Shown piece by piece: positions 17,020-24,622 of a stretch of DNA of 64,000 nucleotides; within the stretch, counting starts at the first letter, position 1; each line of letters begins with the position of its first letter. The DNA is from Deinococcus grandis (lineage in GTDB: Bacteria; Deinococcota; Deinococci; Deinococcales; Deinococcaceae), in the NCBI RefSeq assembly GCF_001485435.1, contig NZ_BCMS01000001.1, positions 184,001 to 248,000 of the forward strand, in the 5' to 3' direction. A program made the position numbers and the translations under genes. Under the pieces are notes generated by a model. It saw nothing but the letters and a program-made list of their open reading frames with translations, did no database searches and was not told the origin of the DNA.

Positions 17020-18714
17020 ATGCTGGTATCGGATCGGGTGCAGGGGCTGCTGTCGCGTGAGCGGGGGCTGCTGGGGGACGTGCAGGCGTTTCTGGAGGCG
17101 CAGGGTGCGCCGCCGGAGGTGGTGGGGCATGCCCGGCAGGCGCTGCGGAATCTGGATGAGGCCTTCCTGCTGGTGGTGGTCGGGGAGTTCAACGCGGGCA
17201 AGAGTTCGTTCGTGAATGCGCTGCTGGGCGCGGCGGTGCTCCCTGAGGGTGTGACGCCCACCACGGACCGCATCTATGTGCTGGTCCACGGGGAGCAGCC
17301 GGGCCAGATGGAACCCACCAGTGATCCCTTCGTCAGCCGTCTGACATATCCCTTACCCAGTCTGGAGGGCGTGGCACTGGTGGACACGCCGGGCACGAAC
17401 GCGATCGTGCGGCAGCATCAGGCGCTGACCGAGGGGTTCCTGCCGCGCGCGGACCTCGTGCTGTTCCTGACGTCGGCGGACCGGCCGTTCACGGAGTCCG
17501 AACGGCAGTTCCTCGAACTCGCGGCCCGCTGGGGGCGCGGCGTGATCATGGTCGTGAACAAGGCCGACCTGCTCGAGACTGCCGAGCAGCGCGAGCAGGT
17601 CCGCACGTTCGTGGAGACGGGGGCGCGCGGCGTGCTGGGCCTGACCCCGCCCGTGCTGCTGATCAGCGCACGCGGCGAGCAGCGCGGCGGGGACGCGGGC
17701 TTCGCGGCGCTGCGCTCGCTGCTGCAGGCGCGCCTGTCGGAGACGGAGCGCACCCGCCTGAAACTCCTGAGTCCGCTGAATACCGCCTCGCAGCTCCTGA
17801 GCGGTGAGGTCACCCGCGCCGACGCGGCCCGCGCCACGCTGAGCGACGACCTGCGCGTGCTGGGCGACCTGGAAGCGCAGCGGGCCACGCACGGCGAGAC
17901 GATGCTGGGCGAACTGGACGGGCAGCTGAACCGCGTTTCTCGCCTCCTGAGCGAGTTCGAGGTCCGCGCCGACCGCTTCATCGACGCGCGGCTGCGCTTC
18001 TCGAACCTGCGGGGCCTGCTGAACAGCCGTGAGCTGGAGGAGGACTTCCGGCGCGAGGCGGTCGCGGACCTGCCGGAGGCGATCGACCGGCAGTTCGGCA
18101 CGATGATCGACCGGTTCGTGGAGGCGAACCTGCACTTCTGGGAGGACGTGCAGGCGTTCCTGATCCGCCGCCAGCCCAGCCAGGAGGTGGCCCGCACCCG
18201 CTTCTCGTACGACCGCGCCGCGCTGCTCGACGGGATCGCCGGGTCGGCCCGCGAGCACCTCGCGACGACGACCGAGCAGGAACTCGCGCGGAACCTCTCG
18301 CGGGACGCGGAGGACGCCATGAAGGGCGTGATCGGCGGCCTGGCGGGCGGCGTCGGGATCGGCGCGGGCATCGGCGCGCTCGTGGGCGCCAGCGCGCTGG
18401 ACTTCACCGGGGGCATCCTGGCGGGCCTGACGCTGGGCAGCCTGGGCCTGTTCGTCCTGCCGAACAAACGCATCCAGGCGCACCGGCAGCTGCGAAGCCG
18501 CGTGGCGGAACTGCGCGAGGCCCTGGAGCGCATCGTGCGGCGCGAGTTCGAACGCGAGCAGGACCGCGCCGACACGCGCCTGCACGACGCGATCAGCCCT
18601 TTCACGCGTTTCACGCGGCAGGAGCAGGCGCGGCTGGACGCGGCCCGCACCCGCTCCGGGGAGCTGCGCGCCGAACTGGACGCCCTGCAGGGCGAGGTCA
18701 AGGCGCTGGGGTAA
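17020..18714 (+). CDS. Bacterial dynamin-like GTPase
   Basis: A 564-residue dynamin-superfamily protein. GTPase motifs: G1 GEFNAGKSS (55-63), G2 TPTTD (about 79-83), G3 DTPG (122-125), G4 NKAD (180-183). A long helical stalk follows (about 260-430), then a Gly-rich hydrophobic pair of segments (about 435-480: GVIGGLAGGVGIGAGIGALVG, ILAGLTLGSLGLFVLP), which probably inserts into membrane, and a closing coiled coil (about 485-560). Members remodel or protect membranes; some act in phage defence or vesicle formation. It stands alone with a leaderless promoter. Confidence 0.87.
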   Translation: MLVSDRVQGLLSRERGLLGDVQAFLEAQGAPPEVVGHARQALRNLDEAFLLVVVGEFNAGKSSFVNALLGAAVLPEGVTPTTDRIYVLVHGEQPGQMEPTSDPFVSRLTYPLPSLEGVALVDTPGTNAIVRQHQALTEGFLPRADLVLFLTSADRPFTESERQFLELAARWGRGVIMVVNKADLLETAEQREQVRTFVETGARGVLGLTPPVLLISARGEQRGGDAGFAALRSLLQARLSETERTRLKLLSPLNTASQLLSGEVTRADAARATLSDDLRVLGDLEAQRATHGETMLGELDGQLNRVSRLLSEFEVRADRFIDARLRFSNLRGLLNSRELEEDFRREAVADLPEAIDRQFGTMIDRFVEANLHFWEDVQAFLIRRQPSQEVARTRFSYDRAALLDGIAGSAREHLATTTEQELARNLSRDAEDAMKGVIGGLAGGVGIGAGIGALVGASALDFTGGILAGLTLGSLGLFVLPNKRIQAHRQLRSRVAELREALERIVRREFEREQDRADTRLHDAISPFTRFTRQEQARLDAARTRSGELRAELDALQGEVKALG

Positions 18715-18788
18715 CCGCCCCGGCTGTGCCGCGCGCGGTGACAGCGCCCGTGCAGACGACGCCGCTGCCTGCACGCCGGGCCCGCGCC

Positions 18789-18794
18789 TACCCT
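18789..18794 (+). promoter_or_regulatory. Leaderless -10 element (TACCCT)
   Basis: Ends 5 nt before ATG 18800 of the Rid-family gene. Confidence 0.4.
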
Positions 18795-18799
18795 GGGGC

Positions 18800-19180
18800 A
18801 TGAGGCAGAACATCAGCAGCGGCAGCCCCTGGGAAGCGAAGATCGGCTACGCCCGCGCCGTCAAGGTCGGGAACGTCGTGCACGTCAGCGGGACGACCGC
18901 CACCGTGAACGGCGAGGTCGTCGGCGAGGGCGACCCCGCCGAGCAGACCCGCGCGGTCCTCGGTATCATCCGCCGCGCCCTGGAGACCGCCGGAGCGCGC
19001 CTGGAGGATGTGGTGCGCACGCGCATCTACGTGACGGACATCCGCCAGTGGGAGGAGATCGGTCTCGCGCACGGCGAGGTCTTCGGTGAGGTGCGCCCTG
19101 CCACGACCATGGTGCAGGTCGCCGCGCTGATCGACCCGCTGCACCTCGTGGAGATCGAGGCCGAGGCGATCCTCCCCTGA
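18800..19180 (+). CDS. Rid (YjgF/YER057c/UK114) family protein
   Basis: 126 residues. RidA-type trimers hydrolyse reactive enamine/imine intermediates. The family pattern is clear (GYARAVKVGNVVHVSGTTATVNG, ALETAGARLEDVVRTRIYVTDI, TMVQVAALIDPLHLVEIEAEAI). The arginine that holds the substrate carboxylate in true RidA (in 'PARS') is replaced: here the segment reads RPATTMVQV. This suggests one of the Rid subfamilies without that arginine, so imine deaminase activity should not be assumed. Confidence 0.85.
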   Translation: MRQNISSGSPWEAKIGYARAVKVGNVVHVSGTTATVNGEVVGEGDPAEQTRAVLGIIRRALETAGARLEDVVRTRIYVTDIRQWEEIGLAHGEVFGEVRPATTMVQVAALIDPLHLVEIEAEAILP

Positions 19181-19229
19181 CGGGCAACCCGGCTGGGCGG
19201 CCCGCGCCGGGCGTGGCACGCTGGAACGC

Positions 19230-19607
19230 ATGACCGAGGGTGCCCTGGATGAGCTTCGGCGGCTGGATGACCGGCTGCGCGCCGCGCTGCGGGCCGACGC
19301 GCGCTTCTCGCACGTGGCGGCGTACGGCAGCGTGCCGCAGGGCCGCGCCGACCGGTTCAGCGACCTGGAGTTCTGGGCGTTCCTGACGCCCGGCGCGGCG
19401 GTGGACGCCGCCGACTGGCTACGCGGGCACCTCGACCCCCTGCTGGTGCTGACGACCGAGTTCGGCGGGGCGGTCGCGGTGCTGCCCGGCCTGCGCCGCG
19501 TGGAACTGCACGTCGCGCCCGCCGCGCGCCTCCCGGAGGTCGAGACGTGGACGCCGCAGCACGTCCGCCCGGAGGCCATGTGCGCCGGGATGAGGACGGG
19601 CAGCTGA
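19230..19607 (+). CDS. Nucleotidyltransferase, N-terminal fragment (Lnu-like), frameshifted
   Basis: Catalytic half of a polymerase-beta-fold nucleotidyltransferase, with the motif GSVPQGRADRFSDLE (GS-x10-D-x-E). The overall plan resembles lincosamide/aminoglycoside nucleotidyltransferases that attach AMP to small molecules. The frame stops at 19607 after an out-of-character tail (CAGMRTGS). The -1 frame continues with a typical helical C-terminal domain at 19547-20014. One missing base near 19585-19590 (after EAM) would join them as ...PEAMVRRDEDGQLM.... It is either a real frameshift, a split gene, or a sequence error. Confidence 0.6.
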   Translation: MTEGALDELRRLDDRLRAALRADARFSHVAAYGSVPQGRADRFSDLEFWAFLTPGAAVDAADWLRGHLDPLLVLTTEFGGAVAVLPGLRRVELHVAPAARLPEVETWTPQHVRPEAMCAGMRTGS

Positions 19608-20014
19608 TGGGCCACCTGCGCGCGCTGGCCGCGCGGTCGCCCGACCCGGCCGCCGAGGCGCAGGCCACCCTGGAGCGCAGCGTGAACTGGCTGGTGCTGG
19701 GCCTGAACGTCCTGGCGCGCGGCGAGCGGCTGCGTGCCCACGAGACGCTGTGGTGGGTTGAGGGTGGCCTGCTGCGACTGGCACGCCTCCGGGAAGGCGC
19801 GACCGGGCACTGGGGAAACGCGACCCGCCGCGCGGAGCAGGAACTCAGTCCAGACGCCCTGGCGCGTTTCGCGGCGCTGACCGGCCCGCTGGACCGGCTG
19901 GAACGCCGGTACGCGGCGGCGATCGCGTGGACGCTGGACCTGGCGGCGGGGCTGGGGCTCGCACTGGACGACCGGCTGGCGCAGGAGCTGCGGCGCGGCA
20001 GACTGGACGCATGA
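19547..20014 (+). CDS. Nucleotidyltransferase, C-terminal helical fragment
   Basis: From about 19590 this frame encodes GQLMGHLRALAARSPDPAAEAQATLERSVNWLVLGLNVLARGERLRAHETLWWVEGGLLRLARL..., the four-helix C-terminal domain expected for Lnu-type nucleotidyltransferases. The residues before GQLM are not natural. It overlaps the preceding fragment and its stop overlaps the start of the aldo/keto reductase (ATGA at 20011), so in its intact form it would be translationally coupled to that gene. Confidence 0.55.
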   Translation: MDAAARPPGGHVRRDEDGQLMGHLRALAARSPDPAAEAQATLERSVNWLVLGLNVLARGERLRAHETLWWVEGGLLRLARLREGATGHWGNATRRAEQELSPDALARFAALTGPLDRLERRYAAAIAWTLDLAAGLGLALDDRLAQELRRGRLDA

Positions 20015-20979
20015 CCTTCCTTCCTGCTGAGGCGCCCCGACTGGGGCTGGGACTGGCGGCGCTGGGCCGCCCCGGGTACATCAATCTCGGGCACGGCGCG
20101 GACCTCGCGGACCGCAGCGTGGATGGGCTGCGTGCGCAGGCGTGGGCGGTGCTGGACGAGGCCTGGGCGGCGGGCGTGCGGTATTTCGACACGGCGCGCA
20201 GTTACGGACTGGGCGAGGCGTTCCTGGGTGGCTGGCTGGCCGCGCGCGGGCTCGGGCCGGGGCCGGGCGTGCGGGTGGGCAGCAAGTGGGGGTACACGTA
20301 CGTCGCGGACTGGCGCGCGGACGCACCGACGCACGAGGTCAAGACCCACGACCTCGCCACGCTGACGCGGCAGTGGCCGGAGACCCTGGCGGCGCTGGGG
20401 CGCACGCCGGACGCTTATCTGATCCACTCGGCGACGCTGGACTCCGGCGTGCTGGAGAACCGGGGGGTGCTGGGGCAACTGGCGGAATTGTCCGCGTCGG
20501 GCGTGCGGGTGGGCCTGTCCACGAGCGGCCCCGCGCAGGCGGACACGCTGCGGCGGGCGCTGGCGGTGCGGGTGGACGGCGTGAGTCCCTTCCGCGTGGT
20601 GCAGGCCACCTGGAACGTGCTGGACCCCTCGGCCGGCGCAGCCCTGGCCGAGGCGTACGCGGCGGGCTGGACGGTCGTCGTGAAGGAGGGCGTGGCGAAC
20701 GGCCGCCTGACCGCCCACGGCCTGACCGGGCGCGGCGACGTGCCCGCGTCCCTGGCCCGGCTGGCCCACGAGCACGGGGTTACGCCGGACGCCGTGGCCC
20801 TCGCAGCGGTGCTGGCACAGCCCTGGGCGGACGTGGTCCTCAGCGGCGCCAGCACGACCGGGCAGCTGGCGCAGAACCTCGCCGCGCTGCGCCTGACCCT
20901 CCCGGTGGACGCGCTGCGCGACCTCAGGCGCCCGCCGGCCGAGTACTGGGCGGCCCGCGCCGCGCTGCCCTGGCAGTAG
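20011..20979 (+). CDS. Aldo/keto reductase
   Basis: A 322-residue NADPH-dependent aldo/keto reductase (TIM barrel). The catalytic tetrad is visible: Asp and Tyr in YFDTARSYG, Lys in VGSKWG and His in YLIHSATL; the cofactor segment VLSGASTTGQLAQNL is near the C-terminus. Substrate unknown. Start at 20011 overlaps the stop of the nucleotidyltransferase fragment by 4 nt. Confidence 0.88.
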   Translation: MTFLPAEAPRLGLGLAALGRPGYINLGHGADLADRSVDGLRAQAWAVLDEAWAAGVRYFDTARSYGLGEAFLGGWLAARGLGPGPGVRVGSKWGYTYVADWRADAPTHEVKTHDLATLTRQWPETLAALGRTPDAYLIHSATLDSGVLENRGVLGQLAELSASGVRVGLSTSGPAQADTLRRALAVRVDGVSPFRVVQATWNVLDPSAGAALAEAYAAGWTVVVKEGVANGRLTAHGLTGRGDVPASLARLAHEHGVTPDAVALAAVLAQPWADVVLSGASTTGQLAQNLAALRLTLPVDALRDLRRPPAEYWAARAALPWQ

Positions 20980-21038
20980 GGCCGAAGCTCAGCCCGGGAC
21001 CTCAAGGTTGCGTGGGGCCCGGCCCCGCGGCGCCCGCT

Positions 21039-21044
21039 TACACT
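21039..21044 (+). promoter_or_regulatory. Leaderless -10 element (TACACT)
   Basis: Ends 6 nt before ATG 21051 of the calcium/proton exchanger. Confidence 0.5.
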
Positions 21045-21050
21045 GCGCTC

Positions 21051-22193
21051 ATGTTCATGAAAGCCCTGCTGGCGTTCATCCCGGTCAGCCTCGTGCTGAA
21101 GTACGGCGTGCACGCCCCGCCCATGTGGATCTTCTTCACGGCCGTGCTGGCGATCGTGCCGCTGGCCGACTGGCTGCGCAAGGCCACCGAGCACGTCGCC
21201 GTGCACGCCGGGCCCACCATCGGCGGGCTGCTGAACGTCACCTTCGGGAACATGGCGGAAATCATCATCGCGATCTTCATCCTGATCAGCGGGAACACGC
21301 AGGTCGTGAAGGCGCAGATCACCGGGTCGATCATCGGGAACGCGCTGCTGGGGCTGGGCCTCGCGATCGTCGCGGCGGGCTTCGTCAGGGGCGGCGGGCG
21401 GCAGAAGTTCAACGCCGCGAACGCCGGGCAGCTGTCCGCCATGCTGTTCCTGACCGTCATCACCCTGACCCTCCCGGCGATCTTCGACTACACCGAGCAG
21501 CTCCCCGCCTTCGCCGCCGAGGCGGGCACCCGGGCGAACCTCGACGAGCGCCTGAGCATCGGCGTGGCCATCCTGCTGATCGTCGTGTACCTGCTGAACC
21601 TCGTGTACACCCTGGTCACCCACAAGGACGTGTTCGCCATCCCCGAGGGCGAGGCCGGGCACGGGCACGGCCCGGAGAAACCCTGGTCGCTGCCGGTCGC
21701 GCTGGGCGTCCTGCTGGGCGGCACCGCCCTGATCGCCCTGGAATCCGAGATGCTCTCCGGCGCGCTGGAAGCCACCGCGAGCACCCTGGGCCTCAGCGAG
21801 TTCTTCCTGGGGATCATCGTGCTGGCCATCGTCGGGAACTTCGCGGAGTACCTCGCCGCCGTGTACTTCGCCCGCAAGGGCCAGATGGACCTCGCCGTGA
21901 ACATCGGCCTGGGCGCCACCATCCAGGTCGCGCTGCTCACCGCGCCGCTGCTGGTCATCATCGGGGCGCTGCTGGGTCACCCCATGAACCTCGTGTTCAG
22001 CTCCCCGCTGGAACTCATCGCGATCATCGCCGTGGCCCTGATCGTCACGAGCGTCACCAAGGACGGCGAGACCACCTGGTTCGAGGGCGTGCTCCTGATC
22101 GCGGTGTACATCGCCCTGGCACTGGCGTTCTACTTCGTCACGCCGCGCGGCGCCGAGGAGGCCGGACTGATCCTGCGGGCCCTGGGCGCGTAA
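21051..22193 (+). CDS. Calcium/proton exchanger (CaCA/CAX family)
   Basis: A 380-residue, 11-helix antiporter that exports Ca2+ in exchange for protons. Both alpha repeats are clear: GGLLNVTFGNMAEIIIAIFIL (about 63-83) and GNFAEYLAAVYFARKGQMDLAVNIGLGATIQVA (about 262-295), with the acidic ion-binding glutamates in NMAEII and NFAEYL. A hydrophilic His/Gly-rich loop (GHGHGPEK, about 203-210) joins the halves. It has a leaderless start and its own small hairpin terminator. Confidence 0.92.
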   Translation: MFMKALLAFIPVSLVLKYGVHAPPMWIFFTAVLAIVPLADWLRKATEHVAVHAGPTIGGLLNVTFGNMAEIIIAIFILISGNTQVVKAQITGSIIGNALLGLGLAIVAAGFVRGGGRQKFNAANAGQLSAMLFLTVITLTLPAIFDYTEQLPAFAAEAGTRANLDERLSIGVAILLIVVYLLNLVYTLVTHKDVFAIPEGEAGHGHGPEKPWSLPVALGVLLGGTALIALESEMLSGALEATASTLGLSEFFLGIIVLAIVGNFAEYLAAVYFARKGQMDLAVNIGLGATIQVALLTAPLLVIIGALLGHPMNLVFSSPLELIAIIAVALIVTSVTKDGETTWFEGVLLIAVYIALALAFYFVTPRGAEEAGLILRALGA

Positions 22194-22219
22194 CCGACCT
22201 TGCCCCAGGAATCAGAGCG

Positions 22220-22240
22220 CGCCCGGTCACCCGCCGGGCG
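22220..22240 (+). terminator. Hairpin between the exchanger and the MntA-HepT gene
   Basis: CGCCCGG (22220-22226) pairs with CCGGGCG (22234-22240), and the loop carries the stop codon of the convergent gene. TGTCTT follows on the plus strand. Confidence 0.45.
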
Positions 22241-22937
22241 TGTCTTCGTGCCCGTCCGCCAGGGCCTGCAGCGCGGGCCGCAGCGCCGGGAGGTCCACGC
22301 GCGCCGTGTGCCAGACCAGTCCAGGCTCGATCCCGAAGTAGTCGTGCGCGACCGTGTTCCGGATGTCGCGCAGCAGCACCCAGGGCACCTCGGGGTGGGT
22401 GTCCTGCACGCTCTGCGGGATGAACTTCGTCGTCTCGCCCAGCCGCGTCAGGTTGTGCAGCACGGCGTCCCGCACCACCTCGTCCCGCTCGAAGGTCGTC
22501 AGGGAGTGCCGGTCCGTGAACGCCACGATCCGGTCGATGGCCGCCAGCAGGTCGAATACCCGCCAGCGCCAGCGCTTCGGGCGGTGCGAGCGGGGCGCGG
22601 GCTCCGGCACCGCCAGGACGTCCACCGCGTCCGCGAGGATCTCCCCGCGCAGCGGCGGGCGCAGCGCCCCGGGGGTCATCACGTCCACCCGGCGGTTCAG
22701 GACCCCCTCGAACACGTCCCGCACCCGCATCAGGTCCAGCAGACCCCGCGCCGGACCGGGCCGGAAGTCGATCAGGATGTCGATGTCACTGTCCGGCCCG
22801 GCCTCGCCGCGCGCCACCGACCCGAACACCCGCACGCGCGCCACGCCCAGCGCCTCCCACAGCGGCCGCGCCTCCCGCAGCGCCCCCGCGATGGTCGGCA
22901 GGCGCAGGTCCGGGAACAGCGGCTCGGCGGCGGGCAT
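22227..22937 (-). CDS. Fused MntA-HepT type nucleotidyltransferase-HEPN protein
   Basis: One 236-residue chain combines two proteins that are usually a toxin-antitoxin pair. Residues 1-110 are an MNT nucleotidyltransferase with the canonical GS-x10-D-x-D (Gly39-Ser40, Asp51, Asp53); MntA proteins inactivate the toxin by AMPylating it. Residues about 125-225 are a HEPN (HepT/DUF86) domain with the RNase motif R-x4-H-x-Y (Arg193, His198, Tyr200 in RNTVAHDY); in free HepT the tyrosine is the AMPylation target. Both active sites look intact. Leaderless start: TATCCT ends 7 nt before the ATG. It is divergent from acpS. Confidence 0.85.
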   Translation of the reverse strand: MPAAEPLFPDLRLPTIAGALREARPLWEALGVARVRVFGSVARGEAGPDSDIDILIDFRPGPARGLLDLMRVRDVFEGVLNRRVDVMTPGALRPPLRGEILADAVDVLAVPEPAPRSHRPKRWRWRVFDLLAAIDRIVAFTDRHSLTTFERDEVVRDAVLHNLTRLGETTKFIPQSVQDTHPEVPWVLLRDIRNTVAHDYFGIEPGLVWHTARVDLPALRPALQALADGHEDTPGG

Positions 22938-22944
22938 GCGCCCC

Positions 22945-22950
22945 AGGATA
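22945..22950 (-). promoter_or_regulatory. Leaderless -10 element (TATCCT) for the MntA-HepT gene
   Basis: Ends 7 nt before ATG 22937. The opposing acpS -10 starts only 24 bp away, so the two promoters nearly abut. Confidence 0.55.
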
Positions 22951-22974
22951 GGGGGCGCGGCGCGGGCGAGCCGC

Positions 22975-22980
22975 TATGCT
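22975..22980 (+). promoter_or_regulatory. Leaderless -10 element (TATGCT) for acpS
   Basis: Ends 7 nt before ATG 22988 and itself contains an upstream in-frame ATG (22976) that therefore cannot be the start. Confidence 0.6.
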
Positions 22981-22987
22981 GACCCTC

Positions 22988-23371
22988 ATGATCGTCGCCG
23001 TGGGGCATGACCTGATCGAGATCAGCCGCATCCGGCGCATGCTCGAGCGTGAAGGCAGACGCGCCGAGAAGCTCTTCGCGCCCACCGAACTCGAGTACTG
23101 CGCGCGCCTGACCGACCCCGCACCCAGCCTCGCCGCGCGCTTCGCCGCCAAGGAAGCCTTCCAGAAGGTCTGGCCGCGCCCGCACGGCTGGCGGGACGTG
23201 TGGGTGCAGCGCGACCGCACCCCGGACGGTCCCTTCCCGTTCGCGCCGCCCGTGCTGGGCTTCGCGCCCCACATCGCCGCCGAACTGGCCGAACGCGGCT
23301 GGGTGGCGCACCTGACCCTGACGCACACCAAGGAACACGCCTCGGCGGTCGTGATCCTGGAGGCGCGTTGA
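22988..23371 (+). CDS. acpS: Holo-[acyl-carrier-protein] synthase
   Basis: Transfers 4'-phosphopantetheine from CoA to acyl carrier protein. 127 residues with VGHDLIEISRIRR (metal-binding Asp, residues 4-16) and LAARFAAKEAFQKVW, then LTHTKEHASAVVI near the end; this is the complete AcpS-type core. The start is set at 22988 rather than 22976, because the TATGCT promoter overlaps the upstream ATG and gives a leaderless mRNA beginning at MIVAVGHD. Confidence 0.94.
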   Translation: MIVAVGHDLIEISRIRRMLEREGRRAEKLFAPTELEYCARLTDPAPSLAARFAAKEAFQKVWPRPHGWRDVWVQRDRTPDGPFPFAPPVLGFAPHIAAELAERGWVAHLTLTHTKEHASAVVILEAR

Positions 23372-23453
23372 GGCCCCGCCTGAGCGCTACCGAGCTGGAC
23401 GGCACGCGGCCGGAACTGTCCGCCCGCTGACAGCGTGCCCGACAGGGCGGGCG

Positions 23454-23459
23454 TACGCT
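23454..23459 (+). promoter_or_regulatory. Leaderless -10 element (TACGCT)
   Basis: Ends 5 nt before ATG 23465 of the small exported protein gene. Confidence 0.45.
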
Positions 23460-23464
23460 GGAGC

Positions 23465-23965
23465 ATGAACACCAGCGTCCGGGACGTGTGCCGTACCGTG
23501 GGCCGGGGAGTCGGCCTGAGCCTCTGCCTGCTGGTGGCGCCTCCGGCCCCCGCGCAGAGCCTGCCTGGACCCAGCGTGCAGGCCGCCGCCGAGCAGGCCG
23601 CCCTGACCCGTGGTCGCGCCCTGCTGACCGAGTTCTACCCCGTGAAACTCGATGCCCTGTGGCAGGCCTTCACGCCGGAGGTCCGCGCGCAGTGGGGCAC
23701 CCTGGCGGACTTCCGCGCGTACCGCGAGGCGGGCGTGCAGACCTTCGGCGCGCAGCGGCAGCAGATCGGCGAGCGGACCCTGACCAGAGGCGGCGAGACC
23801 TTCTACGTCCGCAGCGCCACCTTCCAGCGCGACCCGACGACCGTCTGGGCACTGATCATCGATTTCACGGGCACCCGCGTGAGCACCTTCGTGATCCTGC
23901 GGGAAGGGGAGACCGGGAACGACCCGGTCGCGGGCCTCAGCCCCCGCTGGCTGGATCAGCCGTAG
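23465..23965 (+). CDS. Small exported protein of unknown function (166 aa)
   Basis: N-terminal signal peptide MNTSVRDVCRTVGRGVGLSLCLLVAPPAPAQS with a likely cleavage after APAQ. The mature part (LLTEFYPVKLDALWQAFTPEVRAQWGTLADFRAYREAG... then RDPTTVWALIIDFTGTRVSTFVI) has the helical-plus-beta plan of DUF3887/NTF2-like exported proteins, but I cannot name it securely. Its end overlaps the convergent lipoprotein gene by 29 bp, so both strands code there. Confidence 0.7.
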   Translation: MNTSVRDVCRTVGRGVGLSLCLLVAPPAPAQSLPGPSVQAAAEQAALTRGRALLTEFYPVKLDALWQAFTPEVRAQWGTLADFRAYREAGVQTFGAQRQQIGERTLTRGGETFYVRSATFQRDPTTVWALIIDFTGTRVSTFVILREGETGNDPVAGLSPRWLDQP

Positions 23966-24362
23966 GCACACCGCCACTCTGGCGGGCCAGTTCACGCCCC
24001 GAGGCGTCCGTCACCGTGAACGTGTACGCCCGCTCGCTGCGCGCCACCCAGTTCACCCGCAGGTCCACGCACTCCGCCGGAAGTTGCGTCTGCGCCGCGG
24101 ACGGGTAGCGGTCATCCAGGCTGTCCTCCCGGAACACCTCCAGCGTGCGGGTCAGGGCGTTCGCGCAGGTCTGCCCCGCCGCCCGCACCGTGACGCTCCG
24201 GGCGTCCGACGGCAGGGCCGTCTCCTGCTCGGCCTGCATGGCCCTTACCTGCGCTTCCAGTTCCGTCACGCGCGCCTGGAGCGCCGCGTTCTGCGCGCGG
24301 GCCTCGCGGTCCTGACAGCCGCACAGCAGGACGGAACACAGCAGCAGGGGGAGCACCTTCAC
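23937..24362 (-). CDS. Predicted lipoprotein with short coiled coil
   Basis: 141 residues. MKVLPLLLCSVLLCGC is a lipoprotein signal with lipobox LLCGC (lipidated Cys about 16). Residues 20-48 (REARAQNAALQARVTELEAQVRAMQAEQE) form a coiled coil. The remaining domain has two cysteines (GQTCANAL, PAECVDL) that could form a disulfide. Function unknown. GTG start at 24362 is fixed by TAGGCT ending 7 nt upstream. Convergent 29-bp overlap with the neighbouring exported protein gene. Confidence 0.72.
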   Translation of the reverse strand: MKVLPLLLCSVLLCGCQDREARAQNAALQARVTELEAQVRAMQAEQETALPSDARSVTVRAAGQTCANALTRTLEVFREDSLDDRYPSAAQTQLPAECVDLRVNWVARSERAYTFTVTDASGRELARQSGGVPTADPASGG

Positions 24363-24369
24363 GCGCGGC

Positions 24370-24375
24370 AGCCTA
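24370..24375 (-). promoter_or_regulatory. Leaderless -10 element (TAGGCT)
   Basis: Ends 7 nt before GTG 24362 of the lipoprotein gene. Confidence 0.5.
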
Positions 24376-24484
24376 GCGCCTGAAGGCGAAGCCTGCGTCA
24401 GGGTCCACTCACGAAGGGCTTCATGAAGGTCGCCCTGCCCAGACCACCGGAGCGGCCGGGCAGGGCGAACAGGCGAGGGCGCGT

Positions 24485-24622
24485 CATGCGGGTTCCGTTT
24501 GTTTCGTTAACAGATCGGAACACCGCCGATCTGCCAACTCCACGCCCGGAACCCGTTTTTCTCCCACTCGCTCCGCTCGGGTTGAAAGATTTTGCAAACC
24601 TTTCAACCGGAGTCAGTATCAG
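24485..24622 (+). repeat. Dispersed MITE-like element, copy C
   Basis: Starts near CATGCGGGTTCCGTTTG and ends CCGGAGTCAGTATCAG. Hairpin 1 is ACAGATCGG with CCGATCTG; hairpin 2 is GGTTGAAAG with CTTTCAACC. The right terminus (TATCAG) contains the TGA stop of the methyltransferase gene that ends at 24619 (minus strand). Confidence 0.78.

Noticed and set aside
20142..21050. Long upstream extension of the calcium/proton exchanger frame
   Set aside because: It runs antiphase through the aldo/keto reductase gene; the family N-terminus and promoter place the start at 21051.
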